NCBI RefSeq assembly: GCF_020085105.1
Contig: NC_058052.1
Location: forward strand, 18,888,733 to 18,952,732
Reading direction: 5' to 3'
Length of the DNA: 64,000 nt
DNA from: Siniperca chuatsi
Lineage: Eukaryota > Chordata > Actinopteri > Centrarchiformes > Sinipercidae
Shown here: in pieces, positions 1-13,730 of the stretch
How positions within the stretch are numbered: position 1 is the stretch's first letter
How the letters are laid out: each line of letters begins with the position of its first letter
Made by a program: the position numbers and the translations under genes
The notes under the pieces: model-generated
Databases searched by the model: none
The model's input: the letters and a program-made list of their open reading frames with translations, nothing else
What the model was told of the DNA's origin: nothing

Positions 1-318
1 TAGATATGTCTTCATTATCAATGCGCCCTCTGCTGCAGAGGGTTATGCCTGCTCTCATTCACTGACCAGCAGGAGAGAAGACACACAAAGAGCAATCAAT
101 CCATCTCTGACATGCCGCTCTGTGTCCAATGTTCCTGCCAGCCAATCCTGTCAGAGATGGAAAACCAGATCCAGCCAGATTTCTGACAAAAGCCACACTA
201 ATAGTGATATACAATTCAGAGGCCACCCAATACTAAGTGTTCACTAAGACACAAGAGGCAGTTGATAGGTTGATATACTCAAGCATCGTATACTAAAAAT
301 ATCTGTCTCCCTCCGCAG
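1..318. other. Upstream/intronic sequence of agt
   Basis: No coding potential is visible. The segment ends in a pyrimidine-rich acceptor (CTCCGCAG, 311-318), so the first coding exon of agt begins at 319. Vertebrate angiotensinogen genes usually have an untranslated first exon; here it must lie in this segment or before the window, but I cannot place it. I see no convincing TATA box. Confidence 0.5.
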
Positions 319-357
319 AAGGAATCATTTTAAAGGTGACTACCAACAAAAGGTAAA

Positions 358-3300
358 ATGCAGATTCTGTGGTCGCCTCTTCTAGCTCTCCTACTCTGCT
401 GCTACCTCTCAGGAAGCCAAGCCAACCGTGTCTACGTTCACCCCTTTCATCTCTTTGCTGCCGAGAATGTCAGCTGTGAGACCCTGCAGACCCAGACGTC
501 CAAGCCTCTGGAGACACTTCCTGTGACGCTCCTTGATATTGAAGTCCTGACACCAGACAGCAGGGACCCGTCTAAACTGGATGCACAGAGGCAGAACATC
601 ACAGAGAGGACAGTGGTCCTGGCAGAGCTGTTGAACTCTCTTGGCCTGAGGATGTACCAGGCTCTCAGCAGCAAACAGCTCAGCTCCAATATCCTCCTCT
701 CTCCAGTGAACACCTTCGGATCCCTCGTCACCTTCTACCTGGGAGCCTCCAAGAAGACAGCAAGCTCGTTCCAGGTCCTGCTCTTGATTTGATCTTATTG
801 TAGAGATAGCCAAAAAAAATAGTCTATTGATACAGTCCTAACCATCTATCTGATTATCAGGTCTTGTACGTTCACTCAAAGAAGTACATTTTTCCCAATT
901 CTCTCCTTTCCTTCCAGCTTCTACTGGGCCTGAGCAGCGGCACCGACCGAGAGGACTGTGTGTCCTTAGTGGACGGACACAAGGTTCTCAAGACCCTGCA
1001 GAGTATTAACTCTCTGGTGGACGATGGACCTAAAGATGAGATCACCACCCAGGTCTGGACCTTCACTCGCCAGGATGCTCAACTGTCCGAGGACTTTATT
1101 CAAGGCACACAGGACTTCTCAGACACATCGTTCATCCGCGGGGTCGACTTCTCCAAACCTCAGGAGGCTGAGCAGCTGGTGAACAGCTTCGTGGAAAAGA
1201 CGTCAGACGGGAAGGTGAAGAGCGTCTTCAAAGATCTGAACTCCAGCAGCAACCTTCTGTTCATTACTTCCTTCAACTTCCAAGGTCTGTCTCTTCCTCT
1301 CTTTTGTTTAGACGTCTGTTAAATTTATTTGACAGAATACACAAATTGCAATTCATGAGTCAAAACTCACTTGTATTTAAGGAGCGCAATGTAAACATAT
1401 ACCACATTTTAGGACTTTAAAAATCTTCATCACAATGCCAGGATGATAATATTAAATCAACTACCTAAGCCTGTTACACTGTGTGTGTGGCACCAAAGAT
1501 TGTATGTGGAAAGGAAAACATTTTGCAGATATGTGTTGTACTTGTTGAAAGTTTTCACTTTAAATTAATGTGGGACAGATGCAGTACTGGACCACTTATT
1601 ATGATCAGATTTGCAATAAATTCAAACACACTTAGTTGACCCAGATGCTGATATACCAAATGGAAATCCTACAGATAATAATGTTTAGAGTACTGTCAAC
1701 TACTGCACCACCTTACAGTACCTGATTGTGTTCTTTGGTTGTGTCTGTTTAGGCAACTGGAGGACAGCCTTCCAACCAGAGAAGACCTCTTTGCAGGAGT
1801 TTCATGTGGATGAAACAACCACAGTGATGGCTCCACTGATGACCCACACGGGTCAGTACCACTACTTGAATGATAAGGTAAATCTTAGTTCAGGAGATTT
1901 GTCTTTTTTATACTGATTTGTTGGCTCATTTGTGCATTTCTGTTCACCACATATTTGCAGCTGTAAAATATGAAATGTATTTGGGTGAGTGAGCTTGCTC
2001 AAATCTTAATGACTGGACTCATCTGTAATATTGTTCTTTTGTTACCACCAAGGTACGGCGGTGCACAGTTGTGAAGCTGTCTCTGAGCAAACGGTCCTAC
2101 ATGTTGCTGGTCCTGCCTCATGAAGGGGCCAACCTCCATGATTTAGAGTCTAAGCTGCGCACTGACGTCATGTCTGACTGGCACCAAAGCCTCCAGGAAG
2201 GGTGAGTGCTTTTTTAACACCCTAAATCCAGACCTAGTATCATCTTCAGTGCTGGATATCCTTCACAATAGCACAACTAGAAATCTGAAGCATCTTTTGT
2301 CTTTTATCGTCATGTCATGGGCCCCGTTGTGCATCTATCTTTAATTCCATCAGCGTCATGTAACTTGTCACTCAGTTATAGCATTCAGTAACCAATCATT
2401 TGTATTTCTGTTCAAATGTCACTTTTGTATTGTATAGCTCATTCTAAGATTTTAGGCCTATTTTGTGTAATTACAACTTGCATGATACTTATGTTACTCT
2501 TGCAGTTTTGATTATTATTCATATGTGATTAAACCTACATTCATCATAATAACTTGCCAGCAAGTTACAGATATCTATATTTTCAAAACATTTTTGGGCT
2601 CTATTCTTTTCCATCATTTTACCAAAACAAAACTGGAATTTTCATCACTTTTGGTTTTTGATTTATTTCCACAACTGTAGAAACACAGTTCCTTGTTTTA
2701 CAGTATATGCCATTGTATTGGCTTCAAAAATACCATAGCATAGCAACTGTTTATATTTACATTGTATTATTATACCGTACATACTCAACCGGTAATCCAC
2801 TTTGTACTTTACACTTATTTTAATTTTACACTAGGTACTTAATTTATCTGACCTGTATTATAGTGTATTATATTTTTTTGCTTAGTACTTCTATTCCTGT
2901 GTGCATTGACGTGATAGTGAGCAAAAGAGTTTCCCCTCGGGGATCAATAAAGTATTTCTGATTCTGATTCTGATTATCAGTCAATCAATAATGTGTCCTC
3001 AAATCAGTGTAAAGCAAATGAGGCCATAGATGAGTCAGATATAGTCCTATTTCAGTTCAAATACTTTTCATCTTAAAATTTTAAATCTGTCTCCCCTTCT
3101 GTCCATCCACCCAGTCTGTTGGAGCTATCACTCCCGAAGTTCTCCATGTCTTCTGTGTCTGACCTGCATGACCTGCTGACCAACATGGATCCAGAAATTG
3201 AGACCAAACTGTTGGGCTCCCAGGCTGAGTTCAGCCAGCTCAGCAGCACTAAACCCTTCACTTTAGATAAGGTGAAGTAGATGATCTTGTCATATTATAA

Positions 3301-3532
3301 CAAACATTCACTGTGTATGTGTGCATCATTAACAGATGTCTCTGTCTCCTCTCAGGTGGTCAACAACGTTATGTTTGAGATGTCAGAAGAAGGAGCAGAA
3401 CCTGAGGACAAGATCCAGGAAGAGGGCGTCCCTCTGAAACTGTCCATCAACCGGCCGTTCTTTTTTTCTGTCATAGAAGGAGATTCTAACGCCATCCTCA
3501 TGCTGGGCAAGATCACCAACCCTACACTCTAA
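358..3532 (+). CDS. agt: Angiotensinogen (serpin A8), complete coding region in six exons
   Basis: Secreted, non-inhibitory serpin; renin releases angiotensin I from its N-terminus. Exons: 358-774, 918-1284, 1753-1877, 2053-2201, 3115-3271, 3356-3532, all with GT/AG borders and compatible phases, giving 463 aa (human about 480). Residues 1-22 are a hydrophobic signal peptide. Residues 23-32 are NRVYVHPFHL, angiotensin I with the teleost Asn1 and Val5. An N-V-S glycosylation site and a Cys follow (mature Cys18); its partner for the redox-sensitive disulfide is the Cys of REDCVSL in exon 2. Serpin core motifs include FNFQGNWRTAF (across exons 2-3) and NRPFFFSVIEG near the C-terminus. The reactive-loop region, with EEGAEPEDKIQEEGVP, lacks an inhibitory hinge, as expected. 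Three introns match the usual positions of this serpin group; two are extra. The start ATG directly precedes the signal peptide. Very sure. Confidence 0.97.
424..453 (+). other. agt: Angiotensin I decapeptide segment
   Basis: These 30 bases encode NRVYVHPFHL directly after the predicted signal-peptide cut (SGSQA / N). The first eight residues are angiotensin II. Renin would cut between Leu32 and Phe33 and converting enzyme after Phe30. Asn1 and Val5 are the usual teleost residues (human has Asp1 and Ile5). Confidence 0.93.
2880..2978 (+). repeat. 3' tail of a truncated non-LTR retrotransposon (LINE)
   Basis: Lies in agt intron 4. It carries the motif TTTCCCCTCGGGGATCAATA followed by AAGT and tandem (TTCTGA)n-like units, a 3' end seen on many teleost L2/Rex-type LINE fragments. 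No reverse-transcriptase frame remains. The left edge is uncertain and may extend to about 2750. Confidence 0.6.
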
Positions 3533-4025
3533 AGTTTTAGTATTTAAAACCAACAAAAACCTCTGACATGAAAAATGTCCAACATATCAAGCCCATTTCT
3601 TTACAATGTACTTTATCGCCTACAGCTTAAGTTTCTGCAGGTGCTGAAATCAATCATTCAACAGACAACCCATTTAGATCAGAACCTTGTTTTCCAACTG
3701 AAATAATGGCCATATACAGTACACGAGGAATGAAGCACAACCTCGCAGTGTTGTAGTTATCTTTCATCATCTAGCTGATCTCTCCATAAACTCAGAAGTT
3801 ACTGGGGATCCCTGTATTTATGTGTTTATGAAACACACTAATTTGTTTTTTTCTGTAAAATTTATTATAGCAGAGTTCTGTACAGTATTTTTCAGTAGAG
3901 TAGGTACAGTAACCACGATTCTCTATAATGAATGACTAATAACGTTGTATATTGTAACTAAGAGTTTAGTTTTGTTTTGTTACGATTTGTGATTGCTGTA
4001 ATAAAACATTTGCATCCCAGTTTAG
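3533..4025 (+). other. agt: agt 3' untranslated region
   Basis: AT-rich, non-coding sequence between the agt stop codon and the first good polyadenylation signal (AATAAA at 4000-4005). The cleavage site is inferred to be about 15-25 bases beyond the signal. Confidence 0.6.
4000..4005 (+). terminator. agt: agt polyadenylation signal AATAAA
   Basis: First canonical AATAAA downstream of the agt stop, about 470 bases after it, in an AT-rich context. Confidence 0.6.
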
Positions 4026-5110
4026 TTCAAATGTCATCGTTTTTCATCAGGATTTCAGACGAAGTCATTGCCATTTCAATGCTTCAAATGAGTCTTATAT
4101 CAATATTTAAGAATAGACAGGTCAGGAGAGAGAAGCCTACAAAACGTGACTGCAGGGAAATGCCACACTAGAGATCATTACATTTTCTGGTTAGGGATTA
4201 TGCTACATTTATTGCTGTCAGTGTGGAAATTGGAATGAGATACAGAATAATAATTTAGACAATTATTTATTTTGGGAACCATCTCATCAACTATTGTACA
4301 TCAACTCATTTTTGGATTGCTAAAACATAAAATTTCAGTATATGATAAATCATATACATATTTCTCATCCTGTTTCCAAAATTTTGCTTCTCATGCTGAC
4401 TCCTATATATTCTGTGCATAAAAAGAATTTTATCTGAGAAATAATGCAGTGTCCTTTTCCCACAATCAATATAACTTTGTAATTAAACCAAACAATAAAC
4501 AGATTAATCATTTCAAATTAATAAATCTTCATGACTAATAGAACTGACCACCACCGACTGACATAATACAATTTCATGTGTACTGAATGTTGAGACATTA
4601 AGAGCAATGCACTACCTTTTACAAAACCCCAAATCTGTATTTTGTAATGTATCTGCAAATCAAAAAATCTGTAACTAAGGTTTTATGATGCCTGGTTGAA
4701 AATGTGGTAATTATAGTAGCAGTATATACTGTATATTACATCTCACTCATAAATATATATGAATAAAAACATGATTTAATGTGTGAAATAATGTGGAAAT
4801 AGGCATATCAGCATTACTGAATGGTGATGGGTGTCTACATCTTCTTGCTCGAGGCCAAATCTAACACCAGTTATTCATGGCTAAATCTTTGTTTTCATAA
4901 CACCACTTTAATTCAGACGTATATTTTTTCAGTGACATCACGTGTAATAATGACTTGTTGGCATGTACACAATGCTCAAAGTCCTGTAGCTTTCTTGGTA
5001 GTCCTGAGGGGATAGGATGCATGCAGTGCAAACATGTGACTAATATACAACCACTTGTAGCTATTTAATGACTTTTGTATTAAAACACACAAATTCAACA
5101 CTGTATCCAA
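4026..5110. other. Intergenic space between convergent agt and cog2
   Basis: AT-rich sequence with no coding frame supported by homology. The frames at 3977-4171 and 4821-5015 encode no recognisable motif. It separates the 3' ends of two genes transcribed toward each other. Confidence 0.6.
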
Positions 5111-5115
5111 AGTTC

Positions 5116-5126
5116 TTTATTTTATT
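5116..5126 (-). terminator. cog2: cog2 polyadenylation signals (overlapping AATAAA on - strand)
   Basis: The + strand reads TTTATTTTATT, which is two overlapping AATAAA signals on the minus strand, about 610 bases past the cog2 stop. The stretch 5127-5737 would then be the cog2 3' UTR. It is non-coding and AT-rich. Confidence 0.5.
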
Positions 5127-5737
5127 CCCCAGTTATGTTATATTATGTTAAACATATTATATTATACAACTTTGATTTGAACAAAAATGTACATGTTACA
5201 CACTGACAGACTTCTTTATTTGAGACGAATCCTTCACCAAGTAGAAATTAGACAAATATTGTTTGACTGACATTCTCTCTTTACAACTTAGATTCTTGTT
5301 ATGGAACACTGTGATCACATCAACATGTGATCAGTCCAATAACTTTCAATAAAGCAGTGCACATTTTGTGAAAAAACATTTCATGAACATATTATCATGC
5401 AGCCGCTTTTATTCACATTGCTTACAGTAGAACCAGTGATGATCCAGACTCACTCACAGACTCTGTCTCCAACAACAATTTACAGCTTGATCAGACACAA
5501 CTCAGGCAGGTTCCTGCTGTTGAAAGGTTTGCGCGCTGTGGCTCTAAAGTCTGCATTAAATGGAGATATTTTTTACCAAATATGGTTGAAAAAGTATTTC
5601 AGTAGTGTCAGTTCTTGTCCTACATTCTTCCTGGTCTGATCATCATAAATCATAAATGTTTTCTTTCATAAGTCTTCAGGAAATGTAGGGATGAGTGCAG
5701 CACGTTAATGGGTTTCAGTTACTATGGAGTCAACTTT

Positions 5738-8700
5738 TTACTGGTTCTGTTCAGCGAGCTCTCGGGCCTCTCGCACAAGGTCCATCAGAGTGGAAAACAT
5801 AGAGATGTCACTTGGCTGAAGACCCATCTTCTGGATCTGAGACACAGAACAGTACAGAGCAGAGTAAGAGAGAATAATCAAAAGTATTTCAGTTGACACT
5901 GAAGTTTGTAACAGAACTTAGTAACAGTTTGTAACTTCACCAATAATTGTCTACAGTATAAATATGTTTTGGAATGTGCATTGTTTGTCACATGTTTAAG
6001 TATGTGTCTCCACACGTGTCTGCATGTGTTTGTGCACTTGTCAAATGCCACCTACCTGTTCCCCCAGGTATTCCACATCCAGTGCCAGTTGAAGTCGGAT
6101 CTTGCTGTCGTCTGTGGGTCCACCGTTTGCTCCTGCTGTGGTAGTCGTGCTTGCACCCTTTCTGGCTTGCTTCAATCGCTTCAGACTCTCCTCCATCTTT
6201 CTCACTGAGCTCAGCACCTCTGAGATGGTCTCATAGTACCTGAACACAGTAATGAAAAATGAAAGTGGGAAATACAAACTCTGTGGGTTGCAGCTGTAAA
6301 GATACCTATATAACATGAAAGAAATACAGTCTTTCAATTATATTAAATGGAAAAGATCAGTCTGTAAACATCATAGGCACAGGCCATACTTTTTAATTCT
6401 TCAACACTGGTACTGTATCTGGGTCTATTTATGTTTGCAGGAGTGTATTTGTGTGTGTGTTAGCTTACCTCTGTGTGCAGTCAGACAGTGCAACTCGTAG
6501 CCACTCTTGTGCCGTAGAGGGGGTAACCAGCCCTGTTGAGTCAGTCAGCAACTGATGTAATGGGCGTAAGGCGTTGTCCATGTAGGCTGATGCACGCGCT
6601 GGCAAATCCTATTCAGAAAGGAAGTAGAATGTTGTATGCACAGCGAAGTTTTCACAAATATGTTGGTAGCATAAGATAGACATTTTAATATTTGCTTGTG
6701 TTAAGGATTGCAGTTGGTAGAAAACTGAATTTGAAGTTCAGCATTTTGTTCATGTTGACGATGGAGAGGCAGCTGATTACCTGTCCCAACTTTTCTGCTC
6801 CAGACTTATATTCCTCTCTATTAAACTATTAAAGTAAAACTGTGTTTCAGGCTACAGTTTCTTGTGAGTCATATAGAAATTGCTTTACCAAATTTAATGT
6901 AATTGTAAAGTGTGTATTGTGCAGCTCTATTATGCAGGAAAATATGAATAAAGAATCAGACTCAGTATCAGCAGATACTTAGAATTAAAGGACTTAGATC
7001 ACATTCAGGGGCAATAAAACTTGATCGGCACAAGGTTTCAAGTTTCACTGACCTTGTGCCAGAACGCTTATATGTGTCAATCTAGTGTTCATTTGGAGAT
7101 TATATTGGGGATAAATAAACTTCCAAGTGTTTGTTTTTCTGACTACATGTTCAGGTGTCAGCAATCTCTACTGGTAGATCTCTACTGGTGGACACATTTC
7201 TGCCATTGCACAGTATATATCGTCAAATCGCCCAACCCTAATAGGAGAAAGACGTATTTGTGCATGTATGCAGCTTCACTGACCTTATTAGTCCTGCGGT
7301 AGAGTCGTGGAACCTCAGAGGCACTCTTCAGGAAGCGGCAACAGCGTTCAGTCAGATGCTGGGTCATCCTGGTGTTCAGAGTGGGAATGCTACTTGACAG
7401 GCAAGCCTTGGAGTCTGATAGAGCATCTGAGATAGAAGAGAACACTTGTAAATGCAAAAGTACACACACGCACATCCACACATACCAATTTAAAAAAATC
7501 CTCCAAAAAGATTTGAAATTCCACTAGTATTATAGTTTCTATTCAGAGAAACCTCCAGTGCTTCGCAACAGGTGTTATATACTAGTGTATACTGGTGTCA
7601 TAAAATCCTCCTCATTTGCTGACAAAACATTGCGGAGTAAGATCAAGCAAATGCTGCAAAGGAAGTGAAAAGCTAAAATTACTTCCATATGCACTGTATG
7701 GGTAGCTTACCTTCCACAGAGGCAAAGTTTTTGAATCCAATGGCCTCTAACCGCTTTCTGACCATCTCTGACAACTCTGGTATCTAAGAGAAAGACGAAC
7801 AAGCTATTAGTGTAAGTGGAAACCATTATTTAATTCTCAAAAAGGGACACTTTGTCATTGATGAAAAAAATTTAGATTAACCGCATAAGTCTAAAATGTA
7901 ATATATGTAAGTAAATTGGATTTACATATGTAAATGTATGTATTTAGTTTGTGTGCGTGCACCTGCTCCTGCAGCTTTTGGATGTCAGCTGCAATGTAGA
8001 CCAGATGTTTGGTGGACAGGGAGGCAGGACTCCCACTCTCACTGCCACCCTCATCCATTGACGTTCGGCTGGAGGTGGAGGAGGCTGAGCTCGGCAGAGG
8101 CCTGGTTGGCTCTTTAGTCACCTCAGTAGGTGAAGTCTTAGTCAACACCTGTGCAGACACCGATCAAGATGTGGAACAAGTAAATAACAGCAAACATGGC
8201 TATATATTTGCATAGTGTTTGTTGGAATTAAAAATAATCTTTAAATCATTATAGTCCATCTCTGGTTTATTTAAGTTTACCTCGTCAAGAAACTTGGCAA
8301 ATCGTGCGTAAAGCTGCAGCGTGAGCTTCCAGAACCGATGGGCCAGAGGTGACAGGTAGACTTTGTCTGACCAACATCTCACTAGGCAGGACCACAACAC
8401 CTCAGATACCTGCAGGTGGTATGCACTGCCAGCTGGACAAGAACAGACACAGAGACACAGTTACTGCAGGTAAAGTATTGGGTCCACACTGGCATTCATG
8501 ATAGAGAATGAATTCCTACATGGTGCTGCCTCTAGTCCATCACTTATGCTGTTCTCCAGACTTCCTGCTATTTCCTTGTACCTGAAAAACAAGGAGAGAC
8601 ACACAGAGAGGGGAAGAACAAAACAATCAATGTGTTATCAGCTTATTTGTTACATCAGCTCTGGTATGCAGGTGCTCATGATGTAAAACAACACTGTGTG

Positions 8701-10001
8701 CGTTGGAAATTATGGACTTTCCAGACAAGCTGAACTGTGCAGGTTTGTATTGTGAAATGAGGACACAAGCCCTAATCTTTACAGTGTGTGTGCGTATTTG
8801 TGGGGGTGGGACAAGGTTGACAAACAGTAGACAACGTCTCTAGTTTTTCCACACAGATCAATGGTCATTCAGTCAAGGTCCAGTGTCGTGTTTATGGGCT
8901 ATGTTTAGTAATACGCTGACACACACATTACATTTTGCTGTCATCATTCTGGATGAAATTCACACCCATAAGCAATTTTCCAAATTCCTATAAAAAGGGG
9001 CTTTGTTCAACTTGTGAACATCTGCCAACTTGTCTTTTTCCCCTAAAAAATGCTGACAGGTTGCAATTTTAATCAAAGCTTGTCTCTTGAGTCCTTAAAG
9101 CAAGACTAGACAATATTTCAAAATACATGCTGCGCAGAAATTCCACCTTCACCAATGTCTGACCATATTCATTTAAGCTGAGAGGTCTGAATTGAAAGGT
9201 TAAAACACATATTATCCACTGCATGCCAGTAAATATGATGTTATCTAAAGCTGTGTGTATGTAGGAGTTTCATTCCAAACCAAAATATCCATTAGCTTGA
9301 AGAAATAGTTTGACATTTTGGCAAATGCTTTCTTGCTGATAGTTAGATGAGAAGATCGATACAACTCTCATATCTAAATATATATACAAGCTTACAAGTT
9401 TAGCTTAGCAGCTTAGCATAGACACTGGAAATGGCAAAACAGATAGCCTGGCTCAGTCCAAAGGTAACAAAATATATTTCATTTGTTTAATCCACACAAC
9501 CGAAAAGTAAAGCAATAAAGTTGTGGTTTTACAGGGGGGCTATTCTTTGGCCAGGCACAGTGACTTTTTAGAGTCTCCGCTGGTTCCCTTGCAGCCTCAC
9601 CGTGACAACAAGATTTCCTGGAGTCTTTTGTATATTCAATAAAAATGAGTAATGAACATTAGTTTACTTTTCCAACTAAGTTTTCCAAAGGATATATAGC
9701 ATTTTGAACTAACACTACCAACATGATTAAGGGTGAAGCCTGCGGTTTACAAAATACCTAATTTGCTCTGAAAAGAGACATAATGTAATCTATAGGCTGT
9801 AGTATGTAGAGTATAGATCTATTGAGGTAATATGCACCGTAGTTGATAGTAGACAGGCAGGTTCCATTTGTTGTGGAAGCTGGTATATGAGGGATGTACT
9901 CTCAGTCTCTTCACACTGGCCTGTGAGCTGCACTGACGCTCAAACCTCCGCACAAACTCCATACTCGCACTGTAACGCTAGAAAAGAAGATAAAGAGTCA
10001 A

Positions 10002-10060
<59 letters not shown>

Positions 10061-13000
10061 AAACTGTTCAATCTAATACTTAATTACGTTACAGCATACA
10101 ATACATAAAACTTTTCCAAAGTGAATGCATACACACACCAACTGTGTTACTATGGCTGTACCTCATAGAATATGTCAGGGTTTCCAGGGTTGAAGAGGTA
10201 GGCCAACCTCTCCTCTATCCCTTTGATTATCTCCGGCCACACAGAGTTCACCAGGAAATCATAACCTGGCACTACGTCAGCTTTGTCACTGAAGACAGAG
10301 GGAACATCAGCACATAAAAAATATGTTATGATATCATCTACATTGGTTACTACTCCAGCCATTGATTCATTGTATGTGCACAATCTAGGAGTAGTATTTT
10401 TGAAAAACTCTTCGAAGCCCACTAGACGTCATGAAGCTGACACGCTTTATGACAAACATGTTGGGTAAATGATGCATAGTAATTACATTAATATATGAAT
10501 AAAACACAATAAATAAATATCAAAAGTGTGTGGTCAATATGCTGAATGCAACAGCTCTACAGATGAAAGCAGATGTTTTGCTTTTCTAGTAGAGGCAAGA
10601 GGATTTCAAAACACAACAAAGAACACTTGATCTATGCATTCTTTGACTTAATTTGCCTCCATGATAACATCAGTACCTGGATACGGCTCCTCCAGTCACC
10701 TCTCTAAGCAGTCTACAGTGATGAGGAACAAACTCCAACAGTCTGGAGTACATCAACTGGAGACCATTCGGACTGGACTTCACCACCTCTTCTACTATCA
10801 CCTAAAAGGAGGAGAGGAGAGGAGAGGAGAGGATGTTTTGGCAAAGTTATCAATGAATGTCTTCAAAAAAGCAGAAAGCCTTGGATCTACAGTATATCAA
10901 AACATGTGTGGCATGTTTACCTGGTCCATGTATGGTTTGACCAGCACCTGTCCTACCAGGGCCTCAGCATCACGAGTCTTGTCTATAGTGGCATATGTCC
11001 TCAGGCAGTGACGCACCATGACCACATTGGATGTTTGGAGACCCTCGATCAGCAGGCCCTCCAGAGACTGCTGCAGCATGGAGGTGATCCCTGCGATACG
11101 CTGGCAGAGGACAGAACTTTGTCAAAAGCCCTCAGCACTTACCAGAAGGACTGAACAGGAACTATCTTTGTCAAACAATTACAGGACTGATGGATTGACA
11201 GAAGAGCAGCCAGACAGACAAACTGATTGAATAACTGAGTTTATCAGCTGTCTGACTGCCTGACCCATTAACACTTACAGGTCTGACTTTGTCCAATAGG
11301 GGCATGCCTTTGCTCTGAACAGCGTGGAACTGCAGCTGGTTGAATTCTGTAGCAATCCTCTCCAGGATCTGACCTGCTAACAAGGGACTGTACATAGACA
11401 GACAGACATGAAGTCCGACACAAAAGCTTAAAACTACATCCCGGCAGTGATCAAGCTCAAACAATTTGAACATCTGGTGTGCACAAGTACTTTTTTTTTT
11501 TTTTTTTTTTTAAGTTTTTGCAGTGCTTTGCCTCAGCAATTTGGATATTTGTGGAAAAATGGAATGCATTGCTCAAGATTACAAAACAGAAATAGAACTT
11601 TTCACACTGCAGCTCCAAAAAGGATATACATACACATTTATAACCAGGACCTTTTCTAGCTAATTTAATTTGTCTATTGATGTAAATCCTATTTGTGATA
11701 CCTGGTTAGGCCAAATATTGAAATGCAAATACTGAAACTGCCATTACTTGGTAAATAACCTGCCCACATTCAATGACAGGTTATACAGCATGTGATGCCA
11801 TTGGGTTTATTAGCATGTCAGTTTCCCACCTGCTGATTTCCAGAGAGCTGGATTCTTTGGAGTTCTGTGAGTGAAGGATCTTCTCAATCTTCTCCACTGA
11901 GCGCACCACCTGAATCAACCTCAATACATACACCTGATGGATGGGATAATAAAAGAAAGATGATAATTAATTGAGATTGTTCCAAAGAGTAGACAACTGT
12001 CTACTATTTCACATGTTCTTATACATTAAAAGTGGGAAAACTAATATTGCTATACAATAATTCAAAAACAGCTTAACTTAAACAACATTAAGTTCACAAT
12101 TAAGCACAGACACGCCATAATAGACTGTCACAGAGCATTGTAAAGGTGATCGTAAAATATATTTAATAATGAATACAAAATACGATCAAGTGATAAAGTC
12201 AGACAGGAAGACGAGGAGCCAAACCTTTTTTTTCTGCAGATCTTCCTGTTTGGACAGCTGACTGTCTATAGCCTGAATCACCTCACTCACACAGGACCGC
12301 AGACTCTGCAGCCAGAAACATGCATGAACACTCTGTGGCAGGAATTAATCAAAGCTTACAGTATACTTAATCAGAACACATACCATAACCTCCTCTCGTA
12401 ACTGTCCCAATGGCACAGAAAGCTGATTGAGGGCTTTGTCCATCCCCACCTGAGACGAGGGAGCAGAGGCCAGGGATTAACAACAGCCTACCCTCACACT
12501 ATCGGATTTACGCGCAATATAACAAACAAATATTTTGTGACAGAAGACATTTTACAGTAGAATAAAAAACCTTGTTGTCAAAGACGATAGTAACAGTAAA
12601 TATAAGATAATTAATTTTGAACAACAAATGTGAATGACATTTTTTTTAAAAATCAATAAACACTATATCCAGAATAAATTAAGCATAACATTTAGTAATG
12701 CTGCTATTTACTGCTCTGCAATTTCTTTTTGCATACAACATACACACCAATACATCTGTTATAATATCTACTAAAAGCAATGGCTTGCCAAATTATAGGT
12801 TGGGCTCCAGAGCATATAACAAACTATTTTAGCTGATAGTCATCAAGACATTTTACAATGAAGGTCAAGCTTGTCTTTAAGAGATTTTAAGAGAATATTT
12901 CTCAACAGACATGGACACTGATTTATAGATGACCTCCCTGTCTCTTGTGGACTACAAGCTGCTGGTTGTAAGGTTCAAACTGTACAACCACAGTGGCTAA

Positions 13001-13730
13001 TGGGCAACATTAGTAACAACTGACCAAGTTGGTGGAGAGGTTAACAAAGTCGGCATAGTCCTTGTTGATGAGCTCCACCATGGCCGTTTTCAGCAGCTTA
13101 TAGTAGAGCTCCAGGTCTTCTCTCATCTCCTCCAGCTGGACCTGCTTCCGACACTCCGCCACAAACTGGTCAACGTCAAAGTCATCCTGCAGACAGAGAG
13201 ACAACAGACAGCAAGATCAGACAGACCAGAAGGATACAGACACATTTAGTTAACAGCACTTGGCAATTAGCCGTGCACACAATAACATCCAATATCGTTA
13301 ACACATGAACAGACATGCTGTATCAGAAAATGGAGAGAGAAAATCGACTTAGCTTCAAACTGACAGACCAAAAAGACAAACTCAGGCACATCACACAGAA
13401 TTAACGTTTGCTATTGAGGATTATGGTAAATGCACAGTAACGTTAACGTTTGACGTGATTTCGATATTAACAACATTAGCCATGACTGTGATTGAAGTTT
13501 AAAGGCTTATTAACTGGCTTGAGTATATCTATTCAATAACAAACAGGTACGATTTAAGAAACAGTAGCATCCATTATGAACAGCTATTAACAGTCAACTA
13601 GCTAATGCTAGCTAGTTTAACAGCATAGGCCATCGTTAGCGCTTTACCAAACATACCGTTAACAGATTCTTACCTTCATAAAAACATCCTTGTCGAAGCA
13701 CAAAGAATCTGGTCCCTTTGGTAGATTCAT
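5738..13730 (-). CDS. cog2: Conserved oligomeric Golgi complex subunit 2, complete in 18 coding exons
   Basis: Subunit of lobe A of the COG tethering complex (COG1-4), which acts at Golgi membranes in retrograde vesicle traffic and keeps glycosylation enzymes in place. Exons from 5' to 3': 13730-13674, 13186-13025, 12449-12384, 12305-12225, 11933-11830, 11387-11279, 11100-10921, 10801-10677, 10288-10162, 9977-9838, 8581-8520, 8432-8281, 8148-7963, 7783-7711, 7426-7284, 6608-6469, 6239-6056, 5836-5738. All borders are GT/AG in phase, giving 729 aa (human 738). The N-terminus MNLPKGPDSLCFDKDVFMK and INKDYADFVNLSTNLVG are the conserved COG2 domain (about residues 1-140). Later landmarks: GMPLLDKVRP, HCLRTYATIDKT, CRLLREVTGGA, MEFVRRFERQ, HRFWKLTLQLYARF, EVPRLYRRTNK and LALDVEYLGEQIQ. 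The Ser/Thr-rich linker encoded by 8148-7963 is the least conserved part. Very sure. Confidence 0.97.
9300..9630 (+). repeat. Dispersed teleost repeat (AGTTTGACATTTTGG family), copy 1
   Basis: Lies in a cog2 intron. It starts with TAGTTTGACATTTTGG and includes AGTTAGATGAGAAGATCGAT, TTAGCTTAGCAGCTTAGCAT and TGTGGTTTTACAGGGGG. The same inner block (GTTTAATCC..., TGTGGTTTTAC..., TTCTTGGCCAGGC) recurs at 46818-46945. I recognise it as a common interspersed repeat of percomorph fishes. It has no coding frame. Confidence 0.65.
10008..10056 (+). repeat. (CA)n microsatellite
   Basis: Uninterrupted CA dinucleotides in the cog2 intron between the exons at 9977 and 10162. Confidence 0.95.
11490..11511 (+). 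repeat. Poly(T) tract
   Basis: A run of about 22 T residues in a cog2 intron. It could be the reversed poly(A) tail of an old insertion, but no element is recognisable beside it. Confidence 0.6.
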